64,000 nucleotides of DNA from Plicaturopsis crispa FD-325 SS-3 (taxonomy: Eukaryota > Basidiomycota > Agaricomycetes > Amylocorticiales > Amylocorticiaceae): positions 799,263 through 863,262 of the forward strand of contig KN832554.1 of the NCBI GenBank assembly GCA_000827205.1. The letters are read 5' to 3'. Made by a program: the position numbers and the translations under genes. The notes under the pieces were generated by a model. It was not told the origin of the DNA. It searched no databases and saw only the letters and a list, made by a program, of their open reading frames with translations. Below are positions 46,785-59,224 of the stretch, piece by piece (positions within the stretch are counted from its first letter, which is position 1; the number at the start of each line of letters is the position of its first letter).

Positions 46785-47953
46785 CTACGATGTTCCCTTT
46801 GCATTCTCTTTATCGTCGCTTATGGTGTAGCACTCCTGCCATGGCTGTACATTGTCGTCTTCGAAGGCTAGCTGGTTGTAGCCCATACCGAGCTCTGATG
46901 AGGCGTCGAGGTCGATACCGCTGGAGCGTTCGGACCCGTTTCCAGGTGAATATGCCGATGTCAATTGGGGCTCCTCGACGAGTTTAATTGGATGTTCCAA
47001 GTCGTCCCTCCAAGCGGCGATCTGTTCCTTGAGCTCTCCAACCTGGTGCGACACCCATGTCCATCTCTCAGCCAGTGGGGTACGCACATCATCCAACACC
47101 TTTTCCTCTACGGCACGAATTCGTGCATCAAGCTGATTTTGAAATGACTTGCTAGACTGCTCCAGTTTGTCTATACGGCTGGCCAATATAGTGTACTTCT
47201 CGAGGAAATCGGAGCACAGCCCAACGTTTTGTAGCGGTTCTTGAGCATGGACATGGTCTTCATGTTTCAGTCGAGGTTTCATGGATCGAGTAAGGTCTCG
47301 CGGAGACGGCGGGTGGCTATCGATGACTCCCATCTTGCGTTCTCGTTTCATCGGACGCAACGTAGAATTGGTATCCGATAATTCGGCAACACGCTCGCGC
47401 TTTACGGGACGCGCTGGAATGGTCTCCGACAACGAACTCGTTTGACCAGACTTCGAGTTCGCTGATTGCAGAATGGGCCTGCGGCGTTCGCGCGTTTCGA
47501 CGCTGTGTCTGCAGACACAACCCATGCAGTGAACTCCGGCTAAATCACGTAGCAGGTACATATTAGCTTACTGTCCATTACTTGTTGCTTTTGCTTACCG
47601 CACGTCGATTCCTCGATGCCAGCTCCATCACTTTTGGACAGTGTGACCTCCTCGTCTTGCTCTTCCACTGCAGATCCGTAAATTAGGTCAGTTATCTTTT
47701 TTGGACGGCATGAGCACCATACTTACACCCGGTTTGTGTACTTTGCGTGTAGAGATCTTCGACGCCACATCCGTACAAGCCTGCAATTGCGACGTCGTCC
47801 GAAACTTGGCTATTCAGGTAACCGTTGGAATCATTGACCAAGCTGTAATCTTGCTGTGAGTCCCCTATTATCTATATTTTCGTGTACTCACAGGTCTGTC
47901 CTGGTCTCGCCATTAGCTCTTGTCGAACGAGTCCTGTCCCGGCGAGACGTCAT
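46785..47953 (-). CDS. CACTA accessory protein 1, coiled coil
   Basis: Starts MTSRRDRTRSTRANGE at 47953, continues through short exons near 47,860-47,740 and 47,670-47,600, and ends in a long exon to 46785. The long exon encodes a basic Ser/Arg/Lys-rich region (with PVKRERV and PMKRERK, nuclear-signal-like), a helical coiled coil (ILASRIDKLEQSSKSFQNQLD, then RIRAVEEKVLDD) and an acidic Gln/Asn/Asp-rich end. I recognise no family. By position it could be the partner that binds subterminal repeats (the role of plant TnpA), but this is inference from the element's design. It is transcribed against the transposase, towards its 3' end. Confidence 0.65.
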
Positions 47954-48052
47954 GGTCAAAGGTACAACAGCTTCCGACTTGCGAGCCGAAAAAGAGAGGT
48001 GAAATTTGACGTGGCTCGTTTTCCCAACCGTCGTGCTCACTGAGTTCCCCAG
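47954..48052. promoter_or_regulatory. Short divergent promoter inside the CACTA element
   Basis: Only 99 bp separate the start codons of the two accessory genes, so they probably share one bidirectional promoter. No motif recognised. Confidence 0.5.
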
Positions 48053-49709
48053 ATGTCTTTCCTGCGTGGCCGTACCACCACCCCAGGCCCTGTTCGAAGT
48101 AGGTCTACACTGCCAGGACATTCCTCCACACCCTATGCTGTGCCCTCGCGCCCGCAGAGCCGGCACGAATACCCACAGTCACAAGAAAACTACGCGGAGA
48201 ATGGTTCGGGGCCAAACTCGCCCCTCACGGGGTCCCCCGTGTTTAACCGCGATAATCAGCTCTACCGCACCTACAGCCTGCCGTCAGCCCAGTCGAGCTC
48301 GTCCTCTTTACACAGTGGGCCGCAAGTATCGCCTCCCGTCGCTTTTACGGGCCATTCGGCACCTCAAAATATCGACTACCTCATCAACCAATATCCATCG
48401 AGCATTGACCGCCGTGCAGTATATCACTTTGTAGACGTATGTATCTGGTGTGTCGCGAGAAGTAATAGGCATCTGGCTAACTCATTGTTCCTTACAGGCA
48501 ACGTCGGACGAGAAGCTGATTATTTTGTATATGGAGACTTTGAACCAAAGAGACGAGACAGCCAAGATTGCGAAGCAGGTAAATGCTGTTCAGGGCAAGT
48601 TGGATCGCCTAGAACAGTTTGCGGCTCCAGCGTGGAAGCTCACGAAAGTGCAAGAGGTAGGTCTGCATCGCCTCAAGTTGAACATGTACTAGTAGCTAAC
48701 TCCGTTGTAGGACCTTATCAAGTCACTTATCCGGCATTATCTCATCAAGGGAATCACGACGTACAAAACCACTACGAAACTTGTCCAGGTATGATGTTTC
48801 TCGGGGTATGCACAGCACGATGTATTGACCATATCTCGTTTCAAGAATTACATCAAGGACAACGCAAATACCTTGCGTCTCGGGCTGTACAAGACAGACC
48901 CAACGGTGAGAAAGACCATAAACGATTACGTGCAAACTCAGCAGAACAACCTCAAAAGCGCTTTCCGAAAGACGGTCAGTCTCGAATGCGCCTGTGTTGA
49001 CATGCTCTGACTAACGCGACCTTAGCTCTCTGGCTCCGTCGAAGACGGAAAGGAGATCCCCTTGAAAATTTTTGCCCGCCGTATGGTTGATTACTACTGG
49101 CTCCCGAAGGTCCCAGCCAACGTACCCGATAGCACTATGGCTTCATTAGCCATGCTGGTAGGGCAATCAATTCTTTTCACGATATGAAACTGACAAGTAT
49201 ATGCGGGTAGCGTGACATTGCCAGACCGTTTGTCGAGGCTAAAGCTAGAGCTGAGGCAGCCAAAAGGGCGAACACGGCGGCCGGTACTTCCTCATCCTCG
49301 AATGCCGGCACTGTCACCATCGACGGTAACAGGTTCTGGGATTTTGTCGAGAAGACGCTCGCCAACAACCACAAGAAGTTCGGAACCAACCACGACTCTG
49401 AGGAGTGGAAAGCGTAGGTCTTCTGGCTTTGCAATATATTGTCCAATTCGTGTGTGCTGACAGTGCCTATTGTGTAGATGGGAGGCCGACATGATTGCTC
49501 AAGATATGGCTCGTTTCAGTCAACGATCTGCCGAGCAATCCGCCCTAACGCGCGAAGAGATCGACACAGCGATGGGGTTCAGAGAAGCCGAGGATACAGA
49601 CAACGAAATCGAAGAGCCTGACCATGCGGCTGAGACTGCAGAAACCGCTGACGGCGAGATCGATGTGCGTCTTATGGACCTCGCTCAAACGATTCCCTTG
49701 TATGTGTAG
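48053..49709 (+). CDS. CACTA accessory protein 2, unknown domain
   Basis: About seven exons, start MSFLRGRTTTPGPV and stop at 49709. The first exon encodes a disordered Ser/Pro/Tyr-rich region. Next comes a helical ETLNQRDETAKIAKQVNAVQ segment, then a folded part: DLIKSLIRHYLIKGITTYK, NTLRLGLYKTDPTVRKTIND, IPLKIFARRMVDYYWLP, an Ala/Lys-rich helix, FWDFVEKTLANNHKKFG, and an acidic tail ending IPLYV. Joins such as AAA GC to A TGG keep frame. I know no family for it. The mix of disordered head, helical core and acidic tail would suit a DNA-binding or regulatory protein. Being inside the transposon ends, it probably serves mobility, but a captured host gene cannot be excluded. Confidence 0.65.
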
Positions 49710-49990
49710 TCGTGTCGATGTTAACCTATCATAATCTATGTCATGCATTGCACTGCCGTATACATTCAGTTCTCCGCGCGAGTTCTTTTGCTACGGATAC
49801 CACCACACATAAATATTTAGAACCGCTGGCGCCGTGTGCTGGCGCTGTGCTGTGCCCAAAATGGTCGAAATCTTTGTCACTGAGTTACATCAAGCCGCGC
49901 TCTGGAATCCAGCCGTTCCAACAGCGTCGTACAGCTGGTCCCCAAAAAGCTGGTTTCCACTGATCTATCCACCTAAAACTCGCTCTTTGC

Positions 49991-50029
49991 CTTTCCAGCT
50001 GGATTCCAGCGTTTCTCGGTATAGCAGTG
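49991..50029 (-). repeat. Right terminal inverted repeat of the CACTA element
   Basis: Inverse of the left end; ends CGGTATAGCAGTG, then TA. The element ends 16 bp before the first FPGS ATG. Confidence 0.9.
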
Positions 50030-50045
50030 TAGTCCACTTGAAGTA

Positions 50046-52116
50046 TTGATGCGCTTTCCTTCCCTATCTTCTGCTTTCCCTCACCTTGTAAATTATCGGT
50101 TTAATATATTCCGCTCAAGAGCCATGTCGACACGATCTTACAAGGACGCTGTCGAGCATCTGAACTCGCTTCAGTCCAATGCCGCGACTCTGGAGGCCTT
50201 GCGAGCATCAGGCGGGCGCTCGAGCGATCTCGCGCACCCGGAAATGATAGAATACCTCGGAAGGATAGGATATACCGTACGTGTGCGATACTTTTCTCAA
50301 TCGTTGGTGTACTTCATGTACCGTGTGCAGCCTGAAGATCTAAATAAACTCAATGTTCTGCATGTAACTGGCACGAAAGGCAAAGGCTCGACCAGCGCTT
50401 TCGTAGATAGCATACTGCGCCATGTGAAGCCGCAATGGACAACTGGTACGAAGTCTTGCTTACGCATACTCAAACCTAATACCCACGACTTCCGGGATGT
50501 CAGGTCTCTATACCTCACCGCACTTAGTAGCTGTGCGAGAACGGATACGAATAAACGGGGCGCCCATATCCGAGGAAGTCTTCACTCGGTTCTTCTTCGA
50601 GGTCTGGGACAGACTGGAGCATAACAACGTGAGTAGTATAGCCGCAAAGGCGCTCATATGAACTTGACACCAGAAAACACCGCAGAAAATACTTGCGGAG
50701 AAACCAAGACCAGGATATTTCCGTTACATGACTCTCCTCGCATTTCACACTTTCCTGTCCCTCAAGGTGAGGTCGTAGATGGTCATAGAAAATTGGCGCC
50801 GCTAAATCTGCTCAGGTTAACGCTACAGTTTTGGAAGTGGGTGTTGGGGGCAGGTACGACAGTACCAACATCGTGCCAAAGCCAATCGTCACAGGTATAA
50901 CCGCGCTCGGCCTTGACCACACAATGGTCCTCGGAAAGACTTTGAAGGAGATTGCGTGGCAGAAGGGAGGCATCTATAAGGCGAGTGAGCGCAATTGAGA
51001 TGTGCAACACAAACTGAGCGAATACGTAGGCCGGCGTCCCGGCGTTGACAGTCAATCAGCCCGAGGAAGGCATGGAGGTCCTCAAAAAGCAAGCCGAGGA
51101 CAGCAAGGTGCGGCGAACAAATCAGCTTGAAAAATGTTTATTTAAATGTCCTAGGCATCCGAGTTCCTTGTCGTCCCATGGACTCCCGAAATTTCTGCAA
51201 TCAAGCTAGGTAAATCTCTGATAGGTGGTGTGCTCGTATATATACTTACCGGTCCAAATAGGCTTGGCCGGTGTGCATCAAGTTCAAAACGCGCACCTTG
51301 CGGTGTTTCTCGTAAACAAATTTCTCCAAATTCGAGAACCCGATGGACACTGGCCAATTCTCAGTGAAGATGTAGTCGCAGGCCTTGAAAACACGAAATG
51401 GCCAGGCCGGTGCCAGACCGTGCGCGACCCGAAGCACCCCGACACTACTTGGTTTATAGATGGCGCCCATACGGTAGAAAGCCTCGAATGCTGCGTTCAA
51501 TGGTTTGTTAGTCCAGGCATTGGTTTGCCTGTGGATCCATCTTCGTCAGTGCTCTCTATTATCAAGCACACGGCGATTATGACCTTCCTGCTGATTTGAA
51601 TCCACAGAAAACGGGCCTTACGCGTTCTGATCTTCAACTGCACAAACGGCAGATCAGGCAATTCCTTCCTGGGCACTGTACAGGACAAGGTCGCCACACA
51701 GTTGAAGTTGCACGAGCGCGATGAGGACCCTGTCTCGTTCTTCGACCACGTCGTTTTCTGCTCAAACGTCACCTATGCAGATGGCGCCTTCAAGGGCGGT
51801 GTGTCTCGTGTTGGACTATCAGTGGTTGTTATTGTGACTAAACCATTCTACGACAGACATTGCGAACATGGGCATTCCCGACGCAGACCGCCTGCACCTG
51901 AAGACGCAGCACGAGCTTGCGACCGCGTGGGCATCGCTCCTACCATCTTTCCCGCCTGAGAACATACACGTCTTGCCGAGCATTGAGCACGCCGTCAACG
52001 TTGTACGCAGTTCCTCAAGCGGCGACAGAGAGAACATCGAAGTACTGGTTGCGGGAAGTCTGCATCTAGTTGGCGGAGTAATTGAGGTAGCAGGACTGTC
52101 AGCAGTCGCGCTCTGA
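50046..52116 (+). CDS. MET7: Folylpolyglutamate synthase
   Basis: FPGS adds glutamates to folates, trapping them in cytosol and mitochondria for one-carbon metabolism and methionine synthesis. Landmarks over about ten exons: YKDAVEHLNSLQSNA, the folate-loop entrance GRSSDLAHPEMIEYLGRIGY, the P-loop LHVTGTKGKGSTSAFVDS, VDVAVLEVGVGGRYDSTNIV, GLDHTMVLGKTLKEIAWQKGGI, the WFIDGAHTVESLE motif and a final HLVGGVIEVAGLSAV. Two starts are visible: ATG 50046 gives a 26-residue Arg/Phe/Ser-rich leader that looks mitochondrial, and ATG 50124 (MSTRSYKD) gives the cytosolic form, as in other eukaryotes. The CACTA element lies immediately upstream, so the leader or promoter is likely altered. Confidence 0.92.
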
Positions 52117-52234
52117 GAACACCGACAGGGATGGACGTTATAGATGTATTTATCCGTGCCTTCAACAGGCCTATATAGACTGACAGAATAATAATACCAC
52201 ATATGTACGTTCGAACTGCGATGTGCCGGGGGTA

Positions 52235-54637
52235 TCACGGGTGTCGTTTCCGTGTTCGGCTTCCTCCAGGATCGACACTGTGGCAGTTTATACCCTAAAG
52301 AGAACAAATGGTAAGAAGATAGCACGGCACGGTGTGGGTCCGGCACCTGCGCACCTCCTTGTCAAGAAATGCCCTCAGCTTCAGTTTGAGGCCTCTGGAA
52401 GGAAGGCCCTGGTCCACTGCAATCTTGGCGAAGACCTCGTAATGAATGGGCTGTAATGCAACGAGTCAACAGACAGCGTTGCTTGTATGCTCTTTAGACA
52501 CGTACCTCGTAGCGCAGGATACGAGAATATAACGCTTCGTCATTCATAATGCAGTCTCTCATCAATGCGTTAAAGTCCGGATCAACTTGTAAGTTGCCGT
52601 CGTCATCAACTTGGGGATCCTCAGGAGGCGCCTTCGCCTTTCCTGTGCCCTTTGCAGACTTTTTCTTGGTGGGAAGAGCCGAAGGAAGAGCATCCGATTC
52701 ACTAGAGCTCCGCCGTGCACGAGGGTGTTTCTTGGGCAAGACTACGACAGGTGTAGAGAATAGAGGTGGTGGATAATCGCGTGTGTCTTTCGACGATAAA
52801 TTAGAGGAGTGATCATTAACGTCGTGGCTGGGGGATATATACGGGTGAAGATTGTCGTCGGGTTCAAAATGAAGGTATGCGTCGCCGTTGTCGCCATCGT
52901 CAAACTGGTCATGTACAGCGTAATCTAGATCCTCAGTGTCCAATAGCTTGGAGGCGGGCGCGTTGGCAGACGGGGGAGGCGCCGGGGGAGAACGAAGGGG
53001 ATCGTGGTCGCTTTCGCTGAATACCCCAAACGCAGCGGAAGGAGCAGGAATCAACTAGAGACCATTAGATACGGCTACGTAAACTGACAAATTTCACGCA
53101 CCTCGCTTTCTGGAGAGCCTTGCCGTGGAGCTCCTAGAAAATCACGGCCGCCACTCATCGTGAATTTCGATGGTCCAAAGTTTTGCGTCAACGGTGGGTC
53201 CAAAACGCCATGCCCATGAGTGAGCATCGCCGTGCGAGCTGTGACAGCAAATTTGGAGGGCGCAAAAGCCTGAGTCGAAGGTGGCATGCTGTCTTGAACA
53301 TCGGCCTCTTCTCCCGCGACCATAATTTCTCCTCGAGATGTGGCTGCGCCAAAATGGGACCGCGGGGCCGCGGCCTTTCTTCCGAGTGCACTTTCTCCAA
53401 ACGCCTGCGTCATGGGCATGGGACCTTTGCTAGGGTGCAAGTCGTTTGAGTCGTCGTAAGGACGGGAAGCTGCAGAACCGGCGGGATTCCCGAGGACTGC
53501 TTTTGCTCTGTTGAGAATCTCGTCGCGAGTCTCGGAAAGACTCTGGACAGTCTGCTGAATTTCTGGACGTTTCCCTTTTTTCTTTGCGACAGCCTCATTG
53601 ACGATGTCTTCCAAGAAGGTTTGGGGGGAAACCACGACCGGATCGTCGCCCGGGGAAGGCGCCTTTTCCTTGCCCTTTCGTTTGGTAGCAGGTTTGTCGA
53701 CGACTGCTGTCGAAATCTCTCGACGGATGAGCAAGCGGACCGTTTCATCCGTAAGACGATTTTTCGTAGCGCATGCTTGAATGTGCGCCATTTTTTGGAG
53801 AGCGCTCTTCCGTGTCGTCCATCGAATATCGCAGCCGACACATTTTGCCACCTTTCCGAGTTCGGCCTCAGAGAAATCGTCGGCGAAACGGTGGCTAGTT
53901 GCACGACGTGGCTTCTTCTTGGGCGCAGTGTCTGAGAGACTGTCTGCAGTCAGAATAGACGGCGTGCGAGATGGCCCAGCTTTTGGAACGACAACAGCAT
54001 CGGCGTATGCAAAATGACCGAGCTTTAAGCGTGGGCCATCCTCGACGCCCTCGGAGTCGCTTGATACGGATATGGTAGACTGCCGCTCGCTCATGTCTTT
54101 CTGCAGCAAAGACCTGCTTGAATAAGGTGCGGTGGCGACTACAACGTCGTGTTCACCATCCACTATGGATGTAATGTCAGCAACTTCATGTTAAACTAGT
54201 CTAAGCCAACCCACGTTCAAACTCTATTGAAGCATTTGACAGGGCTTTGGACAGCGGCTTTGCTGAGGCACTGTTGTGGTCTGAATCGTCATCTGTCACA
54301 GATTTAGTTGTGGCACTGGGGCCGCGATGTAGTCGGGCGCACCAGATATGTTTATGATCTGTTCTCCGGCAGAACCATTGGTCTTCGAAACCTTCTCGAA
54401 GGTTTGTACTTTCTCGCATTCGCGTTTCTTCCTCTGCTTCCTCTCTTCGCGTTGTAGTCTCCTCCACTGTTCGCGTTCTGGCTCTGAATCCTCCACGAGC
54501 TCAGTTTCATCTGGCGGATGTATGGCCATGGCCGTGTTCGTGTTCGTGAAGGTGGCTCGCTGCGCAAACGCGTGTATTCGGGGCGGACGACGACGAAAGC
54601 GAGCGAAGGGAACCGAACGGAGAGGGGTCAAGTTCAT
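52235..54637 (-). CDS. SLX4: SLX4-like structure-specific endonuclease scaffold
   Basis: Slx4 activates the Slx1 nuclease and scaffolds repair of branched DNA. The long middle exon (54163 down to about 53,100) encodes a Ser/Pro/Lys-rich protein with one conserved block, LGKVAKCVGCDIRWTTRKSALQKMAHIQACA, matching the fungal SLX4 domain that resembles a SAP/zinc region. The C-terminal block is DEALYSRILRYE joined to PIHYEVFAKIAVDQGLPSRG and LKLKLRAFLDKE, the Slx1-binding CCD. The last exon (after a donor in GAG gtgcgc) reads GINCHSVDPGGSRTRKRHP and stops at 52235; without that splice the protein would end at 52295. Start: ATG 54637 or, in frame, 54529 (MAIHPPDETELVED). Most of the rest is disordered. 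Confidence 0.75.
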
Positions 54638-54860
54638 GACGAAAATAAAAGAAATAATAAATTAGCAATATGAGCGCGTTATTTGCCCATGTTTGGCTTC
54701 ACTTTGTCGGCGTCGCGTCTCGAAATTACAAGTTCCCGTTTGGCAAGACCGTTCTGCATAAAACCTCGAATCCACAGAGTCCTGTCGCCCGATTTCTCCT
54801 TGAGCGCTTCCGTATTTCTGCGTTTCTTTCTCAGTGGAATCGTACTAATCGCATCCGACG
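54638..54860. promoter_or_regulatory. Divergent promoter between SLX4 and importin genes
   Basis: 223 bp (331 bp if SLX4 starts at 54529) separate the two start codons; both promoters must be here. No motif stands out. Confidence 0.45.
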
Positions 54861-57800
54861 ATGCACAAAGCTGCAGTACCGCTCGAGACAGTGTCGCCGA
54901 ATGAGCTCTACGATGTCGTCTGTGGCACCGCGTCCCAGGACTACACGGTCATGCAAAAGTCGTCCGAACGTCTCAAGCAGATGTGCGATATGCTCGGCAC
55001 TTACGATGGACTGCATGCCATCGCGGCGGAAAGGACAGTGCCTCTAGCTGTTCGCACCCAAAGCATCATCCAATTCAAAAACGTGGCTCTAAGTCACTGG
55101 CGTGTTCGGAAGTACGCGAATCTCGACGCCACGATGTAGCTTAATCCCTGATTGAGTGGCACAATATAGGTACCTCACAGACGAGCAAAAAGCTACAATA
55201 CGTGCCCGATGCATGACGTTCTTGGAGGAAGAGGATGACACGGCAAGTCAAATTCTGTGCGCCTTCGCCTCGCCAGTTAACGATATCCACGATTTTCAGA
55301 TTGCTAGATATAACGAGCTGATAGTAGCTAAACTAGCGCGACAAGACTATCCTCGACAATGGTATTCCTGTGCTTTCCATTTCGCACACTTGTCCCACTG
55401 ACCAAGGAATCTTGCAGGCCGACCCTCGTCTCGGACCTCATGGCGACCATAGATACCAACCTACGCTTGAGATATTCGGGTCAAGACGTGGATCCTCGTG
55501 TGACGTTACGACTACGGCGTAGTCTCAAAGTTCTCGATGCCATTATCAAGGAGTGCGCGAGCGTCAAGATGCTGACTGGCGTGAAGGTCATGTGGCAGGT
55601 AAGCTTGATTGTGAAAACCTGGCCATCCCGCGAGCTCACAGTACGTTGTAGCTGGTCGATGACCTGCATGCAATACTGTATGGCTACTACAGCCAGATGG
55701 CTCCAGCATTTGTGCCGAAAGTCACGATCTCTACGATTGGTCTACCGCAGACTTTCGAAGATGTCTTGCTCGCACACATTGTGTTCAAATGTCTTACGAA
55801 AGTGGCGGTTTGGTTCTGGCCTCGATGGGAAACAAGGGAACGTCCAGATTGCGAGAAACTTAGGCTATGGGTATGCAATTTCGCCTAGACGGCATGCACC
55901 CAGGCACTTACCAGTCCCAAAGTTCACTGAGCTATTCCAGAGCTCGTCTACACAGGCACAAACCCTAACAGAGCTCAGAATCAACACCGTTGCCGCCCTG
56001 CGCGAGTCATCTGCACCGATCGACCCTGTTGCTGCCCGTACAATAGATCAACTCACTCGACACATCAGGCTGTTCGGCAAATTCTTCCGTCGCATACAGC
56101 AGCTGAATGTCGCGCGATTTGTATCGCTGCCGACCGCTGATCAACTGGTGATGTATAATTGGAACAAAGTCGTTCAGGCCACGAATGGCCCGCCACCACT
56201 CATAGCAGGTACGTTCATACTAGGATCTCGAGATGCGGAGAGCTCATGTCGAGGACTTGGTCAGACAGCAACGATGCCGTGTTTCCTGTCCGTTTTCTGG
56301 TGCAAGCCATGGTTTTGTTCAAAGAGAGCCTGGCACAATGGTCGCCGTTCCGCAAAAATGGCCCGCCAAACGAAAATAGTAAGTGTTCAGGACATAGCAA
56401 GATTCAGGTTCTGGCAATTTAATTTTTTCTATCCTAGCTCTACCACGAGATTTCGTGGAGGGCGCCGTAAAGCTTCTAGTCACTCGCTTCATCCCCTTGA
56501 ATCCGGCCGACTTAGAGAAGTGGATGGCGGATCCTGAAGAGTGGGTCAATATCGAGGACAAGGATAACGAGCTGTGGGAATACGAGCTCCGGGTACGCGT
56601 TTCTCCTGAGAGAGCCTAACTCAACTAAACATATACATTCTAAGCCATGCGGCGAACGCGTGCTCGTGACTTTAGCGACACAATACCAAGAGTACGTGGT
56701 TCCATTGCTTGTGACAACATTCAACCAGATAATCGGTGAGTAGTCTCTCGCTTCGACGTTTGCTATATTTTGACCCAGCACAAGCACAACCTACTGTCGA
56801 TCTTCCGAGTATCATTCAAAAGGAAGCACTATACTGTGCGATTGGGCGTTGTGCGCCGCGTCTCAAGGAAGCCATAAAATTCGACGAATGGCTCGCTAAA
56901 GATCTAATGGCAGAAGCCAGTGGAACTAATCCAAAGTACGTTGTTTATTGTCGTCCCACACCACTTCGTTAAAATATCTTATTATATAGTTACCCTATCA
57001 TCAAGCGTCGTATCGCGTGGCTGATTGGAAAGTGGGTTTCAGACCTAGGCTCCTCGGCTGACAATCCATTGGTCTGGAAAGTGTTACTTCATCTGCTCCA
57101 AGATCGCTCGCAGGGGACAGATGCAGTCGTGCGCCTGACAGCTGCTGCAGCTTTAGGGGAATGCGTGAACGTGAGTACCTGCTCCTCAACTTTACAACCT
57201 CTTCTTACGCCGTTGTGCGATCACCAGTCCCTCGGCTTCAATGCGGATGTCTTTGCCCCGTTCCTGCAGCCTGCAGTTACTGAACTGGTGCGGATTTTGG
57301 CAGAGACTGACACATCCGATAGCAAACGGCGGATCACCCAAAGCCTGAACAAGACCATCGAAAGGGTGGGCTTACAAGTAAGCACGCGAAATCCATATTA
57401 TCTCCATCGTTTAAGCAGTATCACGTAGATCGTGCCGTTTATGCCCACTGTCACACAACCTATACCGCAACTATGTGAGTCTCTCGCATGCACATACAGC
57501 TCTAGCTCTAAACAGTCCTACAGGGACTGGAGCTAGCGAAGAGGGAGATTGGTCTCTCAAGTCGGCTATCCTTGATACTACGATGCATCTTGTACAGTCT
57601 GCTAGGGAGCACTCGGCGTCATTGTGCGGCATCGTCGTGACACTTGTCAGCGATTCGCTCACACCTGCAGTGAGTATTTCATTCCGTTCAAACAAAAGTC
57701 TTACTGACGCGTGTTGTAAGTCGACATCACACCTCGACGAGGAGGCACTGGTTCTTTGGCTTGCCGCCTTGCGCAGCACCTCCACTATCCAGGGCGTGGA

Positions 57801-58896
57801 TGGCCAGCCAGGACTCATCACACTGGTCCCAAAGATCATCGAACTACTGTCGACAAACGCAGATCTCCTTGGAAAGATCACGAGCATAGTCGTTTCCTAC
57901 TTTATCCTCGATGCGCCCGGGATCCTGCAAGGCTTTGCGGTGGATCTATTACGAGCCTTCACCACGGCCCTGTCTGGCCCCCTTACGTCGATCAACGTGC
58001 GCGACCTGCTTATTGCGCTCAACTTGCTGTTCCAGCTCGCTCCGTCGTCGCTATGGGGTGAACCGCTTTACATCTCTGGCCTGTTTACGCATATACTGAA
58101 GACTGTCCTGGAGGACGAGGAGGTCAGTTGCTACGACATGCAAATGTATGGGGCGCTGATTTCTAGCTGTCTTAGATGGCAACAACCCTGATAGTCGAGC
58201 ACATACAGCTTTTGGCACGCATAGCAATGTCCGATGGCCGCATGTTCCTCCAACTAATGTCTGCCACCGCGACGGCCCAAAATACTTCAGAAACCAACCT
58301 CTGGGAGGGTCTCCTGGACCAGTGGTGGCGCAGAGTAAGCTTGCCCTATATCTTGCTGATAACTTGTCGGATGCCTAACGTTTATGCGTGCGACAGTTCG
58401 ACAACATATCAGAACCGCGCAATAGGAAGCTGATAGCAATGGGTATCGCCGCACTGGTGGCAACTGGCCGACAAGAGGTGCTACAGCGTCTCCCTACGGA
58501 GATCTTCAATCTATGGACCGATGTCTTTGCCGAAGTCAAGGAGAAAAGGGAACTAGCGGCTGAAGCAGACGGCTCGAGCTCGCCGCTCACCCGCTTCTGG
58601 GACGAAGATGAACCACCCGCGTCGTATTACGCTGGAACCGAGGACACGCCCGAATACGACCGCCGGAAATATGTATGCATCCTTAGCGTCCTCTACTGTT
58701 TACGTGGCTAACCCGCATCACATTGTAGGCATACGACAATGATGCAATACGCACGACGCAGCTGAGCACGTATGTTGCCGCTAGCCTGCGTGAGGCAGAG
58801 GCATCCTGTGGCTCGACAGCATTCCGTGCCCTTTATCTCGACAAGGCGGACCCCACCGTGTTCAAGCAAATTCAGGACGAGATCATGCGCTCATGA
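54861..58896 (+). CDS. Importin-beta family karyopherin, importin-11/Kap120 type
   Basis: A many-exon gene starting MHKAAVPLETVSPNELYDVV. The importin-beta N-terminal (Ran-binding) domain is clear: QKSSERLKQMCDMLGTYDG, VRTQSIIQFKNVALSHWR, YLTDEQKATIRARC and LARQDYPRQWPTLV. HEAT-repeat helices follow to the end, including NYPIIKRRIAWLIGKWVSD near 57,000, which resembles importin-11 rather than other karyopherins, and a final ADPTVFKQIQDEIMRS. Kap120/importin-11 carries ribosomal assembly factors and loaded E2 enzymes into the nucleus. Exon 5/6 joins near 55,880-55,920 and 56,215-56,270 were inferred only approximately. No damage seen. Confidence 0.8.
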
Positions 58897-59224
58897 GCTA
58901 GCAGCGCTCATACTACTAATTTTCCTTCGGGGCCACCGACTGATATTGTGCACGCTATCGTGCTCTGGATATCTCTTGTTGGATTCGCATACGCACGGTT
59001 TATCTAAGATCCCGGATCGACAATACCATCTAATCATCGCTCTCGCTAGCTAGACAACACCTCACAAACACCACACGTATATACATCATTCCAAATGTAC
59101 ATCGTCTCGCGCATGTCAGTCATCATCCTGACTCTGGGTGCAACTTTGAGATATCCACTGCATCTTAGTGCATCAGTACCGGTCAAAGCTTGCATGTATT
59201 ACGGGAAAACTACACCTGACTTTC
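58897..59224. other. Convergent 3' region, no gene seen
   Basis: This 328-bp stretch between the importin stop and the first F-box gene's stop should hold both 3' UTRs. Nothing else recognised. Confidence 0.5.

Larger units (their letters stand above)
41778..50029. mobile_element. CACTA (EnSpm/CMC) DNA transposon, apparently complete, three genes
   Basis: This 8252-bp element starts CACTGCTATACCG and ends with the inverse, CGGTATAGCAGTG. The inverted ends run 39 bp (41778-41816, 49991-50029) with only a few differences. TA flanks both sides; a 3-bp target duplication (TTA/TAG) would need one change. Subterminal regions carry the word AATCCAGC and near variants (GGTTTCCAG, AATCCCAGC) in both orientations, as in CACTA elements. 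It carries a spliced transposase (42036-46552, plus), a coiled-coil protein (46785-47953, minus) and a second accessory protein (48053-49709, plus). Near-matching ends and no disabling change seen in the genes suggest a recent, possibly still active insertion. Confidence 0.88.
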
